From Coprinellus micaceus (Eukaryota; Basidiomycota; Agaricomycetes; Agaricales; Psathyrellaceae): 64,000 nt of DNA. Each line of letters starts with the position of its first letter. Within the stretch, counting starts at the first letter, position 1. This document shows, piece after piece, positions 23,765-35,068 of this stretch. The notes below the pieces were generated by a model. The model worked only from the letters and a program-made list of their open reading frames with translations, had not been told where the DNA came from and made no database searches. The DNA lies in contig OX596337.1 of the NCBI GenBank assembly GCA_951394405.1, forward strand, positions 1,240,001-1,304,000. The letters are read 5' to 3'. The position numbers were made by a program, and so were the translations under genes.

Positions 23765-25650
23765 TCAGTTTTCATGCTCCCGGTTCGAGGGATTGCACTT
23801 GGGGAATAGCCCTTTAAGCACCGTAGGCTCTCTCTGCAGCAAAAGAGGGTACTCGATCTGAGAAGTTGTCATGGTTAGCAGCGTTGAGGAGGGGTACCCC
23901 GTAAAGGGACGGACCGTTGCTAATGAAGGGCAAGCCTGTGCAAGGGCATAAGTCGTGACTTGCAGAAGTTTCGAGAGACTGGACAAATTCTCTGCGACAC
24001 TAGAAGGATTCGAAGGAAGAATAGACTGGGTATCGACTGGGTGGTGATCAATGACCAATCTTTGTCTAGTGGAGAAGAAGGGTCGCACTTACCTGGGAGG
24101 ACCACTTTGGTATTAATGATTGGCTGGGCAGTTTCCCCTTCTTCGTCGTCGGAATCCACCTCCGGAGGCGAAATAACCCATGGCGATGACAAGGCTGACG
24201 TATCGTTCGAGCGGTCTGCGATCATCGAAGCCCAGCATCGCACGACGGCATCCATGATCGTGAATCTCCAGCCGTGCATACGTGGGGCACAAACTTGAAT
24301 GAGTGGGATGAGGGCTGCCAGCGAGGCTATTTGCATTTGCAGCTGCAATAAGTCAAGCGGAAGCTGAGCATGGTTGGCAGGATGGTTGGCCAATGGGTGA
24401 ACGAGTTGGGGCATGAGGCCCTGGAGAAACCGCGTGCACCCAACGCCGAGCGACCGGACGAGCGGCGGAAGGGCACTGAGTGTGGCTCGGACGAGTGCAG
24501 GTTTATCGAACGTGTACGTCCAGATGTCGTTGATGATACCTTGACCTAGGAGGTCGGATAAGGCATCGAACCTGGCTTTGCTTCCCTCGGGCGTCGTTAG
24601 GGTGAAAAGCCGGACAGACTGTGAGAGGGAAAGCCGAAGGATAGTAGGCGATAGCGAGGAGTCTTGGTGAGCGAGGACCTTCCTGAACGACTATGGAATA
24701 TATCAGATGCTTGTTTAGTCACGTAAAGGAAGGAATACGTACAGTCTTCAGAAGTCCGTCGATGCCCGTCTTCTGTAACAGGTTTGGAGGTGCTGAGTGG
24801 AGCATTCGACCGGCGATAAGCAAGCCCCAGAGCTTGTATTGAGTCTGATAATCGTCGAGGAGGGTCATCAACGGCGGTACAGCCAAGTGCCACGCGTCAT
24901 GGTACGCGCCGGGGCTGATATTATCAATGCACCAGTAGATGACGGCGCCAAGTCCAACGTTCTCCTTCCATCTCTGGCCTTCGCTGTCGAAGAAGTCTTG
25001 AGTAAGGGAGGACAGGCCTCCTTGTTGGGGAGGCTTTGCAATTCGAGAGGCAGGGAGGCTTCTGCCTGTCGCAGGGTTGATGTGTGGATGGGGATTCGAA
25101 GCTCGGAAGATTGGTTTGACGGTATGTTCGAGAACCTGCTTCACCAGAGCCGCCTTTCGCTCTACTTTTACCCTTGAGAGAATATCTATCGTGAGGTAAG
25201 GGGTATTCGGTGGCTTCTCGAAGAGGTAAACTTACCTTCGGCTAGAGACTTGCTACTAGGCGTAATCCAGGGCGATTCGCTTTTGAAGACATTGCGCTCT
25301 TCCTCATACACAGGGAGCTCCTCCGATTCGTTCAGAGACGACGGATCGTAAGCAAACGGAGATACCGCAACCACAACCCGTGCCATGTCTTGCAGGGGCC
25401 GTCCCTACACGAACCCGTTCGACTACCGTTCATTCCCCATTGAAATCGCAGTTCGTACCTTGTCATTGGCGTCGGTGACCTCAAGGGCTCGTTTGAGCTG
25501 CCCCAGGGAAGAGGCACTCCTCCGTGCCCAATCATCAAGGACGGCCTTCTCATTTGGTAGAGCATCGCCGTATTCCTTGAAACCCAAGGGTATCGCGAGA
25601 GATTCCAAGAGATGGGAAAGACTGTCCTGATTCAAAGTGTTCGGAGCCAT
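23765..25650 (-). CDS. TTI2: TTI2-family protein (TTT complex subunit), five exons, 534 aa
   Basis: Exons 25650-25459, 25404-25236, 25161-24743, 24690-24093 and 23991-23765 join in phase to 535 codons. The introns are 54, 74, 52 and 101 nt with GT-AG ends. The core, about residues 120-300, carries the TTI2 pattern: WKENVGLGAVIYWCIDNI, WHLAVPPLMTLLDDYQ, YKLWGLLIAGRML and LLQKTGIDGLLKT, followed by helical-repeat sequence. In yeast and animals Tti2 acts with Tel2 and Tti1 as an Hsp90-linked co-chaperone that matures PI3K-like kinases (TOR, ATM, ATR, TRRAP). That role is carried over from the family. The last intron has two possible acceptors 8 nt apart; only the downstream one keeps the C-terminal frame. 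The family call rests on motif memory, not a search. Confidence 0.75.
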
Positions 25651-27176
25651 GGCAAGCCTCAGTTGCCATCACTTGCTGTGGTCGTTGAGTCGGAGATTCA
25701 ACACATCTTGGCTTTCGACTACACACACCCATCCCGAACTCAGGTGGGGGTGGCTTGGTAGAGAGGTGAGCAGCACCAGTTGGGAGTATTTGAGTGGGTA
25801 TCATCCTACTGACAAGTAATAAGTCATTTTCACAGGAATTTACGTGAATTTGGGCAATTTGTTGCACCCTACCCATCTCGTCGGTTCGAGCAGCCGGCCA
25901 CTGTTTCCCCGAGCGGCTAATACCATGACAAGTCGCTCTACTGAGATGGGGGCGGGTTGGTCGTGAAAATCTTGCAATTTCTGGCAATTGCGGGTGCTCT
26001 GACCGTGCTCCGAAAAGGGCACGATGTGAAAGGCGCAAAACCCAATGTTTGGCGGGTATATATCGGATTGCACCCACCATCTCGCTCGGATCCTTACCGA
26101 TGCCTTGCTCTACCTGCAGCCTCCATCACGCATGGAGCTCCAGACCTGGAGAAATCTGTGCGTGTTCCCGCTCGGAGGCTGCCTTTCACGCGCTTTCTAT
26201 GATGAAACGGTATGAATGAACAGGCTCCGACCCCAATTCCAATGGGAATCGGCCTCCTCATCGGTTATGTGTCCTTTAATGGCGAAAACCGTTACTAAAT
26301 CCTGTTTCCCACTCGACTTTGACTACCGAATACCTGCCGCTGCCCTGTGGGCCTCTGCATTTGGGTCTTTGGGCATGGTGGCGACGTGTGAAGGTAACGT
26401 TCCCGTTTCGAACTCTAGAACCGCCATTTCATTTCGACCTTTCCAGAAAGACGTTGAAGCGTCAGCAGACGAGCGCCGGCACAGGTTACTAGATGGTGGC
26501 TGGTGCCCAGAGGTGATACCCCGGTGACCATTAGCCATCTCATTCAATCCCGGTTTCTTGAAGACTTGAGCTGACTGTTTACTTGACTCCCGCAGGTGCG
26601 ATAATGCGTACTTAGATGAGGCGTTTGCGGCGCGTCGGTACAATCTTTTCCCCACCGGAAAGATGTCTATTTTCCGAACTGTTTCACCTCATCTATTAAG
26701 GCTCTAGTGAATACAGCCGCAGCACGAGAGGCAATTCAACCTGTTATGGTTGGTGGGACCAGCTTAATAGCTCGCTAATTCGTAGCATTCCCGAACACCT
26801 GGTCGAGGACTGGCTACCCGGATTTGACAGCTGTCTCTTGACATGTCTGATTCTGTCTCGAGGGAATCACCTATTCGGCGTCGATAAGCGCTCGTCACCG
26901 AGCAGCAACGTGCTCATAACGTGAAACGCTGTGAGCGCTGTGCCCCGCACAGTAGACCGCACCCCATATTTGGACTCCTGCCCTATACTGACCGTTGACG
27001 GATTGTTGCGATGACGAAACTCACACCGTCGTTGCCGCCCCCCGAACTGCAAGGGGCGCCATGGCATTGGTGCCTTCTCTTCACTCTTATGAATTAGGAT
27101 AAGTAACTCCACCTTCAATAGTGAGCTCGCCTATTTAACCTCATCACTATTTTCTTTCCTATGCATCCACGCTCCA
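25651..27176. other. spacer between TTI2 and the second F-box gene
   Basis: Possible exon-like pieces occur (26090-26205 ending at GATGAAACG|GTATGA, and 26216-26523), but I could not build a gene or recognise a family. The last 60 bases before 27177 are a pyrimidine-rich leader for the F-box gene. Confidence 0.35.
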
Positions 27177-28466
27177 ATGCCTGCGTTGCACATCAACCGA
27201 TTCCCACCCGAAATCCTGGCTCATATCCTGCGTCACTGCGATTGCCAGGCTTTCAATTACAGTCGCATGCTCCAGATGGCGTGTGTCTGCAGGCACTGGC
27301 ATGATGTGCTCTTCAGTCATCCCGATTTTTGGACCACGATGGAGTGCATCATCTCCACCAAGTTCCAGAATGAGCCAGATCCCGTAGTTCCGAAGCTCGT
27401 CTCCCATCTTCAACGGTGGTTCGAACGTGCGGGCAATCTGCCCCTAAACCTCACGCTCTCCTTCAACATAGCGGCCGGCAAGATTGCCCTCCTGTACGAC
27501 TACCTCATCGGTGTCACACAGTGGCGAAGCCTCACCTTCGCCATCGACATCTCTGGCGCCAGCAACTGGAGGTGGCTTGAAGGCTTGATCTCCACGGCCC
27601 AAGGTCGCGGTCAGGCATGTTGGCCGCATCTTGAGACTCTGGAGATCGATGCTCCTGTGCGCTACACCACTGGGCGCTTCGCACTTCCTCTGGAAGACGT
27701 TGCTCCAAACATCCAGCACCTCAGGGTCTCCATTGAAGAGCTCCAGTTCTCCCTATCATCAGTCTTCCAGCGGTTCCCCTGGACTCATATCACCCACTTT
27801 GAGTTCAGCGGAACCATTGGCGACGCTTCCCTCCCATTCTATCTCCACCTCTTATCATGGGCGCCTAATCTAGTCAGCCTTAAGGCACTGGACTGGCCGA
27901 GCGATCTCACGGGCCCCGTATCAGTCCCACCATCTATTACGACCCCCGTATCCAACCACGCCCTCCGCCATGTTTCTCTCCACCACAGCCCAAGCGGCAG
28001 TCAGTTCTTGACCACCGTTCGACTCCCTTCCCTCCGTGTCCTGGAGCTCAGCCGACCCTCTTCGACACCCCTCCCCATCGAAATCCCCGGCCTATCCGAT
28101 GGAATCAATACGCTGTTGTCGACTTCGCGATGTGGAATTGAAGCTCTACACCTGAAGTGGACGCCACTTTCAGAGCAAGACTTGATCGATGTTTTGACTA
28201 TCGTTGGCCCATCGGTGGAGTATATCGACTTGGACGAAGCTGCTTCTTCATATCCGAACGTGCCCGACTCCTTCTTTGCGCTCTTGCAGAAGAATAGGAA
28301 CCCCAACTGGAGGGCAATGCTCCCGAGGCTGAAGCACTTTTCCTACAATGAAGGGTTTAGGTGCAGCGTGATCGAGATCGGAGATGATGGATTCGAGACC
28401 TTTCGGGATGCGCCTTTGGACTGGTGGAGAAGTACCGCAGCAGGGCGAGGGGACGATGGGCCGTAA
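27177..28466 (+). CDS. F-box protein with leucine-rich C-terminal region (429 aa)
   Basis: Intronless frame from ATG 27177 to TAA 28466. The F-box lies at about residues 5-52 (FPPEILAHILRHCD ... MACVCRHWHDVLFSHPDFW). It is followed by a WFERAGNLPLNLTL motif and QWRSLTFAID, the same order as in the F-box protein at 22-23.5 kb and the pseudogene at 21.4 kb. The rest is Leu-rich repeat-like sequence. Its likely role is substrate adaptor of an SCF ubiquitin ligase, from the family; the substrate is unknown. Its orientation is opposite to the 22 kb gene, so the cluster is not a simple head-to-tail array. Confidence 0.85.
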   Translation: MPALHINRFPPEILAHILRHCDCQAFNYSRMLQMACVCRHWHDVLFSHPDFWTTMECIISTKFQNEPDPVVPKLVSHLQRWFERAGNLPLNLTLSFNIAAGKIALLYDYLIGVTQWRSLTFAIDISGASNWRWLEGLISTAQGRGQACWPHLETLEIDAPVRYTTGRFALPLEDVAPNIQHLRVSIEELQFSLSSVFQRFPWTHITHFEFSGTIGDASLPFYLHLLSWAPNLVSLKALDWPSDLTGPVSVPPSITTPVSNHALRHVSLHHSPSGSQFLTTVRLPSLRVLELSRPSSTPLPIEIPGLSDGINTLLSTSRCGIEALHLKWTPLSEQDLIDVLTIVGPSVEYIDLDEAASSYPNVPDSFFALLQKNRNPNWRAMLPRLKHFSYNEGFRCSVIEIGDDGFETFRDAPLDWWRSTAAGRGDDGP

Positions 28467-30077
28467 ATAAGCCAACGCAGTGGTTGATAGTAGTTCCTAC
28501 GGACATGCTCTCCATCTCTTCTATGGTCTCTGACGCTTTCACGGACTATTTGTGTACCTTTCTCAAACCTCTCCTTCATCTCGGACATGTCGGACAGAAT
28601 ATGGACCGTACGGATTGTAGCTTCTCAGCTAGTCGAAACTAGGACTGTGTATTCATATCCGATGTATCTCGTTATTGATATTACATATGTCCCTCCCAGT
28701 GTCCTGAAGAGAGCGTTGCGCTTTTACATGACGAAGGGTTGCAGTTAAAATAGGGGTGATGTGCCTTAAACGGGACGATAATCTCCACGTGAGGTGTCAC
28801 GGAAAGAGCGTCGTGATTGGCTGGCACGATGATGGATGGCGTGTGCTCTCTGTAACCAAGCCTGTGACGCCAGCCCACGAGTTCGAGGCTGACGTCTCCA
28901 AGGAAGTCCTAGGAAGTCCCAACACTCTTCCAACTCTATCTGGTTCATACTCAGCGGCGGTTGAGCCGTCTTCCTTACCCTCCCCCACCACCGCAAACCC
29001 AACCTTCGAAGGGACAGCCCAGCCGGTGACCTACAGGAAGAACCAACGTTTCAACCAGCGATGCAAGCACTGGCAGCGCAGCCTTAGCTACGTCGCCGCA
29101 GCCCAACACGACTCCCGCGGCCTAGCGAAGGGGTTTCCGAACATCCTCAATCTATCCCGCAATGAGTATGGTGCCTCACTGTAAGACGAGCGGATAGGTG
29201 ATACGATGCCATCGATTGGAAAAGCTGCAGGTCAACGTGTGGCTGGTTGAGGATTCATGAAACATCAGGGATTCGGGTTGACAGGAAAAGGTGAGCACGA
29301 TACCAATCTCCTCGGTCCGGCGTTCTCAACACGTCGGGGCTGTGGATGGATTTCCGATGGTGTGACGAACCTTGAGCGCACGACCTTGGGAGTTGCCCAG
29401 GCATACACTCTTTGCGCACATCGAGGGTCGCCTGTCACCGGCACTGGCTCTTATACGCACTTCTATTGAATTTCACATACACGGCCAATGTTCTTACGAC
29501 CAACACGAATAGATCGGTTTTTATCCCACATGCCGGATGGGTCTTGGGGCCTTCTGCGAGGATCCAGGATGCCGCGCCGTCGAGCCTAGCCAGAACCTTG
29601 GAGGTTCACGGCTTATAGCTAAACCTAGGTCATCTCATTCAGCGAACGGCTTCACGAAGTGAATGAGGTCTGCATCTCACACGACGAGTTCATCATCTGT
29701 TCCATTGTCGAGCCCTGGATCTCCAGCCCACCTGCCTTGGTCAACACATTCCGACGACAAGAAATTCCAGCATATCCCAATCTCCGCGTTATGTGGAACA
29801 TATCTGGTGCGTAGTACGGGGCGGTTGGGTCAATGTCGCTCAGTCCAAGTTCAGTTCACCGGACTCCCCGCCAAAAACTCCCACATTCCCATTTCTGGAC
29901 CAGTCGCGTGACGTCATCAGACTCATGGTGCACGAGACAGATTTGATCGCATCACGGAGGCCAATCGTCGACATCCCTTCTGTGCAGCTTCTGCTCGTCT
30001 TGTCCCTCCTTCGCGTCCTCCCCCCCTTCACCACCCTCTGTGACGGCATTTGGACGCTCAAATCATTCGACCACCTT
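28467..30077. other. spacer upstream of the 30.1 kb gene
   Basis: The frames at 28756-29184 and 29257-29618 have no recognisable motif or splice pattern. The frame of the 30.1 kb gene stays open upstream to 29793 but shows no conserved features there. Confidence 0.35.
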
Positions 30078-32276
30078 ATGGACTCGACGATCGGTGGTTC
30101 TCCCACCCCGATGAGTCAGAATTCGACTCAAGATCCACCGTTACCGTGCATGGGACCTGAGGCGCTCGGCCTTCCCCCCCTCGACGAGAACGGAGTTTCT
30201 CGAGTTATGGAGGATACTATGTACTGTGTTGATGACTCTAGTGCGTTTATCCCAAATATCAGAATGCTTGGAGGTTTGACTAGCGTTGTAGAAGGAAATA
30301 AGCGCATTTCCCCTGCCCCAAGCCGGGGGACAGAAACCATTCCCAAGGGCGTCCAGCTCGAAGAAAGCGAAAACGAGCTTTTCAACGCGACTGGGGTTGT
30401 TGCAGTCATGAGAGGCGAGGCAATCATCGTTATCGATTCAAAACCCCCAGCCGCCCCAGCCCCCCCACAAAACCTGACAACCAACGACGATGCCACGACG
30501 ACTCTACCAGCGGAACAATTAACATCTACCCACCTTTCGTCAACCACCAGCGATGCAAGTCTCTCCTCCTCCACAGTAATTTATCATCCTTCCCCTTCCG
30601 ACTGCACCGCACCGCCCTTCTTACCCCACCTTCAGCATTTCAAGAAGTTGCTGCCAGTATGTATCAGCGTTGTGTCCATCGCCCGGAGGTACACCCCTGA
30701 GCAACTTGTCACCCTCGCGAAGACACAAGCGCTCGTAATCCTCCTCTCGTTCATTTTTCAACCGGCACACGTTTGCAACTCCTTTCTCTACTTCCGTTCG
30801 GCTTTCACCAAGAAGAACAAGCATCTTGGCAGGGAACGTATTTTCAAAGCTGCGAGCGAGACCTGGGGCTCATATCCTCTGGAAGAGCAGGGGGTCTGGG
30901 AAGCCGCATGCACCAAGCTCAGCGATGAGAAGGTGAAGGTATATGGCCCAGAACACCAATACTCGCCTGGACACATCACAGACGCCGTTCGGGTTGCACT
31001 GGCCTCTATAGGCACGATTATCGAACAAGGGGTACAGGAGGGGTTGTCACATGACTTTATCCGTGACCTCCAGGTCGTTCAAGATGTTGCTCGTCGCAAG
31101 CTCACTAAGGGGGATAAGAGCAAGGTAGCCGAGAAGAAGAGGCACGAGAAGAACGGAAAACCCCCCAAGGCTCGCAAGGCAAAGAAAGGCAAAGAGGCCG
31201 CCCAAAAGCATGGAGCTGAACAGGCCTCTGCCATTGAGCAATCTACCGTCGGGCAGCTGGCGACCAACGCCGGCACCAAGAGGAAGCGAGGCGCGAACCC
31301 CCCTACTAATGGTCGCAAGACGGCGAAGACCCAGGAAGTCACTCAGGCGTCTAGGGCCTCCGCTTCGACCTCCACCGCCCCCGGTCCTTGGTCTCAATTC
31401 TGCGCTAATAGTTCCTATAAGCGATTCGGAACCGGCATCCCTCAGGCTGCATCAACCTCCGTTTCCCTCCCTTATCCCCCTGTTGGATCAGCTCCGACAC
31501 CAACCAACCCGGGGTCGTCATCCCCTAACTTTGTCCATGCCCCTGTGCCCATTCACGGCTTCCCTGGATTTGCCTATGCTGGCCAGACCATCCAGGGTAA
31601 TCGCCTCACCCAGAACATCCGTTACGGCGACGGGTCGGTTTCCTCCAACACGCCTCTGTCCTCCATCGCGACTCCTTACAGCGAGTTCATCCTCACCCCG
31701 GATCTTCCTGCCAGCCCTCCCCTGGTCCGCGTCGCGTGCAACCCCCTTGACCACCACAAGTCCGCCCCTATCCATGCCTGCGGAGAGAAAGGTACAAGTG
31801 CGGGGAACCTCAGCGTTCCTGCCAGCGACTGGCTTCTCGATCCCGTGCCCTCCGCCGATTTCAACAGCACCTCCCAGCAGCCGATGCCTGACAAAACCGA
31901 CGGAGAGGATGACACGCGCGTGTTGAGTACCGATGCCGTCCTCGTGCAGAACCCTTTCGTCGATTACAACACCTACTATACCCCCGGGGATTTTATTCTT
32001 GACGAACCAAACTCCCCCAACGTTTCGGGACCCTTCAGCGAGTGGAACCCAGACATCCCTCACGGTGAGGTGACCCAGGGGCTCTCTCAACACCACACCG
32101 CCAACGGAGGGCTGTACGGAACTGGCGGCTACACCCAGCCGTGGGGCCAGGGTAACGCGTATGCCCAAGGAGGCCAATTGTATGGCCTTTACCCCTCCGT
32201 CCAGGATGACTCTTACGACACTTTCAACGACTACGCCAAGGGGGACTACAACCCTGCTCAGTTCGGCTTCAACTAG
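30078..32276 (+). CDS. HMG-box-like protein with Tyr/Gly/Gln-rich tail (two exons, 715 aa)
   Basis: Start ATG 30078. A 51 nt intron (30241-30291, GTGCGT...GTTGTAG, phase 1) is likely but has length 3n, so an unspliced 732 aa form also stays in frame. About residues 213-282 resemble an HMG box: NSFLYFRSAFTKKNK, then a second helix with a central Trp (FKAASETWGSYP), EEQGVWEAACTKLS and a Tyr-containing end (YGPEHQYSPG). The fungal mating-type/HMG pattern is N.F..FR ... W ... W ... Y.Y.P. It is followed by a Lys/Arg-rich nuclear-localisation stretch (about residues 320-400). The C-terminal 150 residues are low-complexity with Tyr/Gly/Gln repeats (GGLYGTGGYTQPWGQG). It is probably a DNA-binding regulator; no evidence places it in a mating-type locus. 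The upstream frame is open to 29793, so the start is not certain. Confidence 0.65.
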   Translation: MDSTIGGSPTPMSQNSTQDPPLPCMGPEALGLPPLDENGVSRVMEDTMYCVDDSSAFIPNIRMLGGLTSVVEGNKRISPAPSRGTETIPKGVQLEESENELFNATGVVAVMRGEAIIVIDSKPPAAPAPPQNLTTNDDATTTLPAEQLTSTHLSSTTSDASLSSSTVIYHPSPSDCTAPPFLPHLQHFKKLLPVCISVVSIARRYTPEQLVTLAKTQALVILLSFIFQPAHVCNSFLYFRSAFTKKNKHLGRERIFKAASETWGSYPLEEQGVWEAACTKLSDEKVKVYGPEHQYSPGHITDAVRVALASIGTIIEQGVQEGLSHDFIRDLQVVQDVARRKLTKGDKSKVAEKKRHEKNGKPPKARKAKKGKEAAQKHGAEQASAIEQSTVGQLATNAGTKRKRGANPPTNGRKTAKTQEVTQASRASASTSTAPGPWSQFCANSSYKRFGTGIPQAASTSVSLPYPPVGSAPTPTNPGSSSPNFVHAPVPIHGFPGFAYAGQTIQGNRLTQNIRYGDGSVSSNTPLSSIATPYSEFILTPDLPASPPLVRVACNPLDHHKSAPIHACGEKGTSAGNLSVPASDWLLDPVPSADFNSTSQQPMPDKTDGEDDTRVLSTDAVLVQNPFVDYNTYYTPGDFILDEPNSPNVSGPFSEWNPDIPHGEVTQGLSQHHTANGGLYGTGGYTQPWGQGNAYAQGGQLYGLYPSVQDDSYDTFNDYAKGDYNPAQFGFN

Positions 32277-33101
32277 GCCAGCTGGTAATGCTTGCATCTT
32301 GAAAGATGCCCTGACGATACCGTCACGATTTAACGGATTTATCTTTATTCATCTTCTATTCACATTCTCGTTCTCTGTCTGCTTTTCAACGTTTTACCTC
32401 TCACCCTATGCTTTCCCAACATCATGTTCTGTTTTCATCTCATTGGACTTAGTTTTATCACGCACCGCATACTACACGGGCCTCAAGGATCCACATCACC
32501 ACCGCATATAGGTCTCACGGATCTTCGCATTGCATCGCATATCTTCTACAATACCACACGGATCTCAAGGATCTATACCATCGTTACCGTACTGTACTGG
32601 GTCTCATATACCCTTCGCAACTATACCGCTGGAGGCTTATTTCATTTGTATTGTAACCTTATTACGTCTCGGACTTTCGCTCACCTCCCATCCCTTAAAA
32701 CTGTATAAACCCCAATAAAATCCTGTTGTATCCGTCATTGTTGTATGTACTAACCCGACTTGGCGTCTACTTGCCTTATCCGAAGCTTGGCCTTCGACTG
32801 CCACTTGTGCACATATGGCGACTTACCCTCCTGTACGCTCCGTAGCTTGGTCCTGCCTATCTCCTCAATCTCACAGCTCGGTCTGCTCTTCGCACACTCC
32901 CGGATCCCCTTGAGTTTCTAAATGTAACGTTTTCCGATTCCCCGAGTCGTGGAGCCCACGAAGTCAAAAACAGAACGTCGCCAGGGGAGCTTCCGCGAAT
33001 CATATTCCATGCAGACAATCGCAGTAACGAAGCGACATCATCGCTACACACATAGAGGGCCAGGCCGCTATCTACCGTGGCACGTACTCGTTTGAGCGAC
33101 T
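32277..33101. other. 3' flanks of two convergent genes
   Basis: This lies between the convergent ends of the 30.1 kb gene and the SH3 gene. At 32470-32570 a short phrase recurs with changes (CACGGGCCTCAAGGATCC, GTCTCACGGATC, CACGGATCTCAAGGATC). AATAAAA occurs at about 32713 and may act in 3'-end formation. There is no gene. Confidence 0.45.
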
Positions 33102-35068
33102 TTACAGCAACTTGACATACGATGCTGGGAAAAGTCCAGACTTCCCGTTCCCGTCGATCTCGCCCGTCCACCTGTCAAAGAGCCATGGGCGTCAGCGCAA
33201 GTTTCAAATTTAGACCGAAAAGGTCAGAGTGGGCGATACGAAAAGATGTGGAGAGATGTAAGGAGAGGCCGTTCAAGGGACAAGAGGAGGCGGTCCGAAA
33301 AAGGTACAGTGGGAGGCATAAGAAAGCAACGGGTGGGACCCTGGAAAACGAAAGGGTTTGGAGATCGACCCGAACCTCGTGGCCTCAGAATGAAGTCATC
33401 GATAAGGTTAACCGCAACCTCAATAGCGTTAGCAGCGGAACAAGAGGGGGGATGGCCCGCGAGACAAGGGTGGCGGCAATAGGAAGAGGATAAGAGCAAT
33501 AGGGACGGTGAAGCGAAAGGGTGGAGTCCACATACCAGTCGTCCGACGATCTCTCCGTCACAAGGACTCTCTGTCCTTCCTTGATGTTAAGGTCCCCAGG
33601 CTCCTGTAAATCATTGCGATATAAATCAGCATCATGGATCGTGGATGACGAGAGGGAACGGCCTGGGGGAGGGAATCGAAGAGAAGACCATCTAGGCGAA
33701 GAAGCGAAGCAAAGTTACTGGAAGGGAAGCCCCTCGAAGCCGATCACGTATAGTAACATATACATATCCGCTGCGTCCATGCCACACGACGATGCAGCGA
33801 ATGAATGAAATGTCACCACAACAGGAATCATCGAAGCGATAAGCAGCTGATCATGATGGACTCCGTTGGGGCACTAGTCACTTTTCCCAAAGAGCCAAAC
33901 CAATAAAGTAAACCCGAAACGCAATGCTGCGTGGGGAGTCCCAGACGGTCGGATGGATCCAGGGAAACCGTGGGGGAGGGAACCATAGCTCCGGCGAACA
34001 AAGAGAGCAGCGAAACGTTATTTAAAGGCAATGGCTCGACGTCCGTCGATTCAGGGCCGCCACGCATTCCATCGCCCGAACGAATGGGTTCGAATAGTGC
34101 TGCGCACTCACCGTTGACACATAATCGTACAGCGCATCGGCCCAGTCTCCCCGCTCCTCCTCTTCTTCTTGTTGTACCGCAGCGGCTCTCATTGGTGGGG
34201 GTGGAGGTGGCGGAGGAGGGGCGGGAGGTGAAGGTGCATCAGATTCGGCGTTGGCGTTGGCGCCGAAGCGGCGGGTTGGAGGTGCAGAGAAGGCGCTGCT
34301 GGTTTTGAAGGAAGGTGCGGGGGGTGGTGGGGCTGGTGGGGCTGGTTGTTGACCTGGATGGCGCAGGGAGTTGTAGAAACCCTTTGGAGAAGTCAAGTCT
34401 ACATCGCCGAATTTCTGATCGACCGTGATCAGCCTGAAGGTTCTAACATCTAGGTCTTGGAAACCCACCTTCGTGGTACTAGGGGTAGATGAAGCAGGAG
34501 AGCCCCGACCACTAGAGAAGGCAGCTATCCGGTTTGCGATGGAGGTGTGTCCAGGTTCGCTTTCCTATTCATTCCAGTGTCAGATCATATTCCTAGAACG
34601 GACAGACAAGATGTTGCCCTTCAACACCCACCTCCTCTGCATGAGCGTTCGACGCAGGGGAAGGCGATGCCCCCGCCGAAAATGCTCCCCTCTTCGGTGG
34701 TCCCGACGGCGGCGGCGAAGATGCAGCACTGGCATGTCTCAACCCCGCACTGAACACCTTCGCCGTCGCCTGAGGATTGCTCACCATCGCCTTCTTCATG
34801 GACGACGCCACACTCGACGCAAGCTCCTGCTGTGCATTCTGAGGCGTACCCGAGCGCTGGTCTCCACCACCAGCGAAGATCTCCGGACGAGATGCAAAGT
34901 ATCTAGAAGATGTCGAGAACGACGGCGACGACACAACGCCATGGAGATTGGGCGATCAGCATTCCGCGGTGGATGTTCTGGATATCGGATTGGATCAGAA
35001 CATACTCACTCGTCCAGGAGACCGAAGAAAGCGTCCTTCTCCCTGGGTCCGAGGCTTGTGAACACCAT
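33102..35068 (-). CDS. SH3-domain protein with proline-rich linker (about 290 aa)
   Basis: Exon 1 starts at ATG 35068 (MVFTSLGPREKDAFFGLLD). A splice joins GA|A to YFASRPEIF in exon 2. Later exons carry a helical/low-complexity region and a Pro/Ala stretch with up to nine consecutive prolines (about residues 170-220). The SH3 domain is the last 60 residues and is split by two long introns: ALYDYVST (donor at 34111), EPGDLNIKEGQRVLVTERSSDDW (33603-33536), then WTGEIDGNGKSGLFPASYVKLL ending in TAA at 33102. All SH3 hallmarks (ALYDY, DDWW, G.FP.SYV) are present. The introns of about 508 and 364 nt are long for this window. A 54 nt in-frame intron is likely near 34400-34455. Such proteins usually link proline-rich ligands to actin or endocytic machinery; the specific orthologue is not known to me. 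Confidence 0.8.

Noticed and set aside
31518..32297. 259-codon minus-strand frame
   Set aside because: It is antisense to the long exon of the 30.1 kb gene, with no motif or splice pattern of its own.
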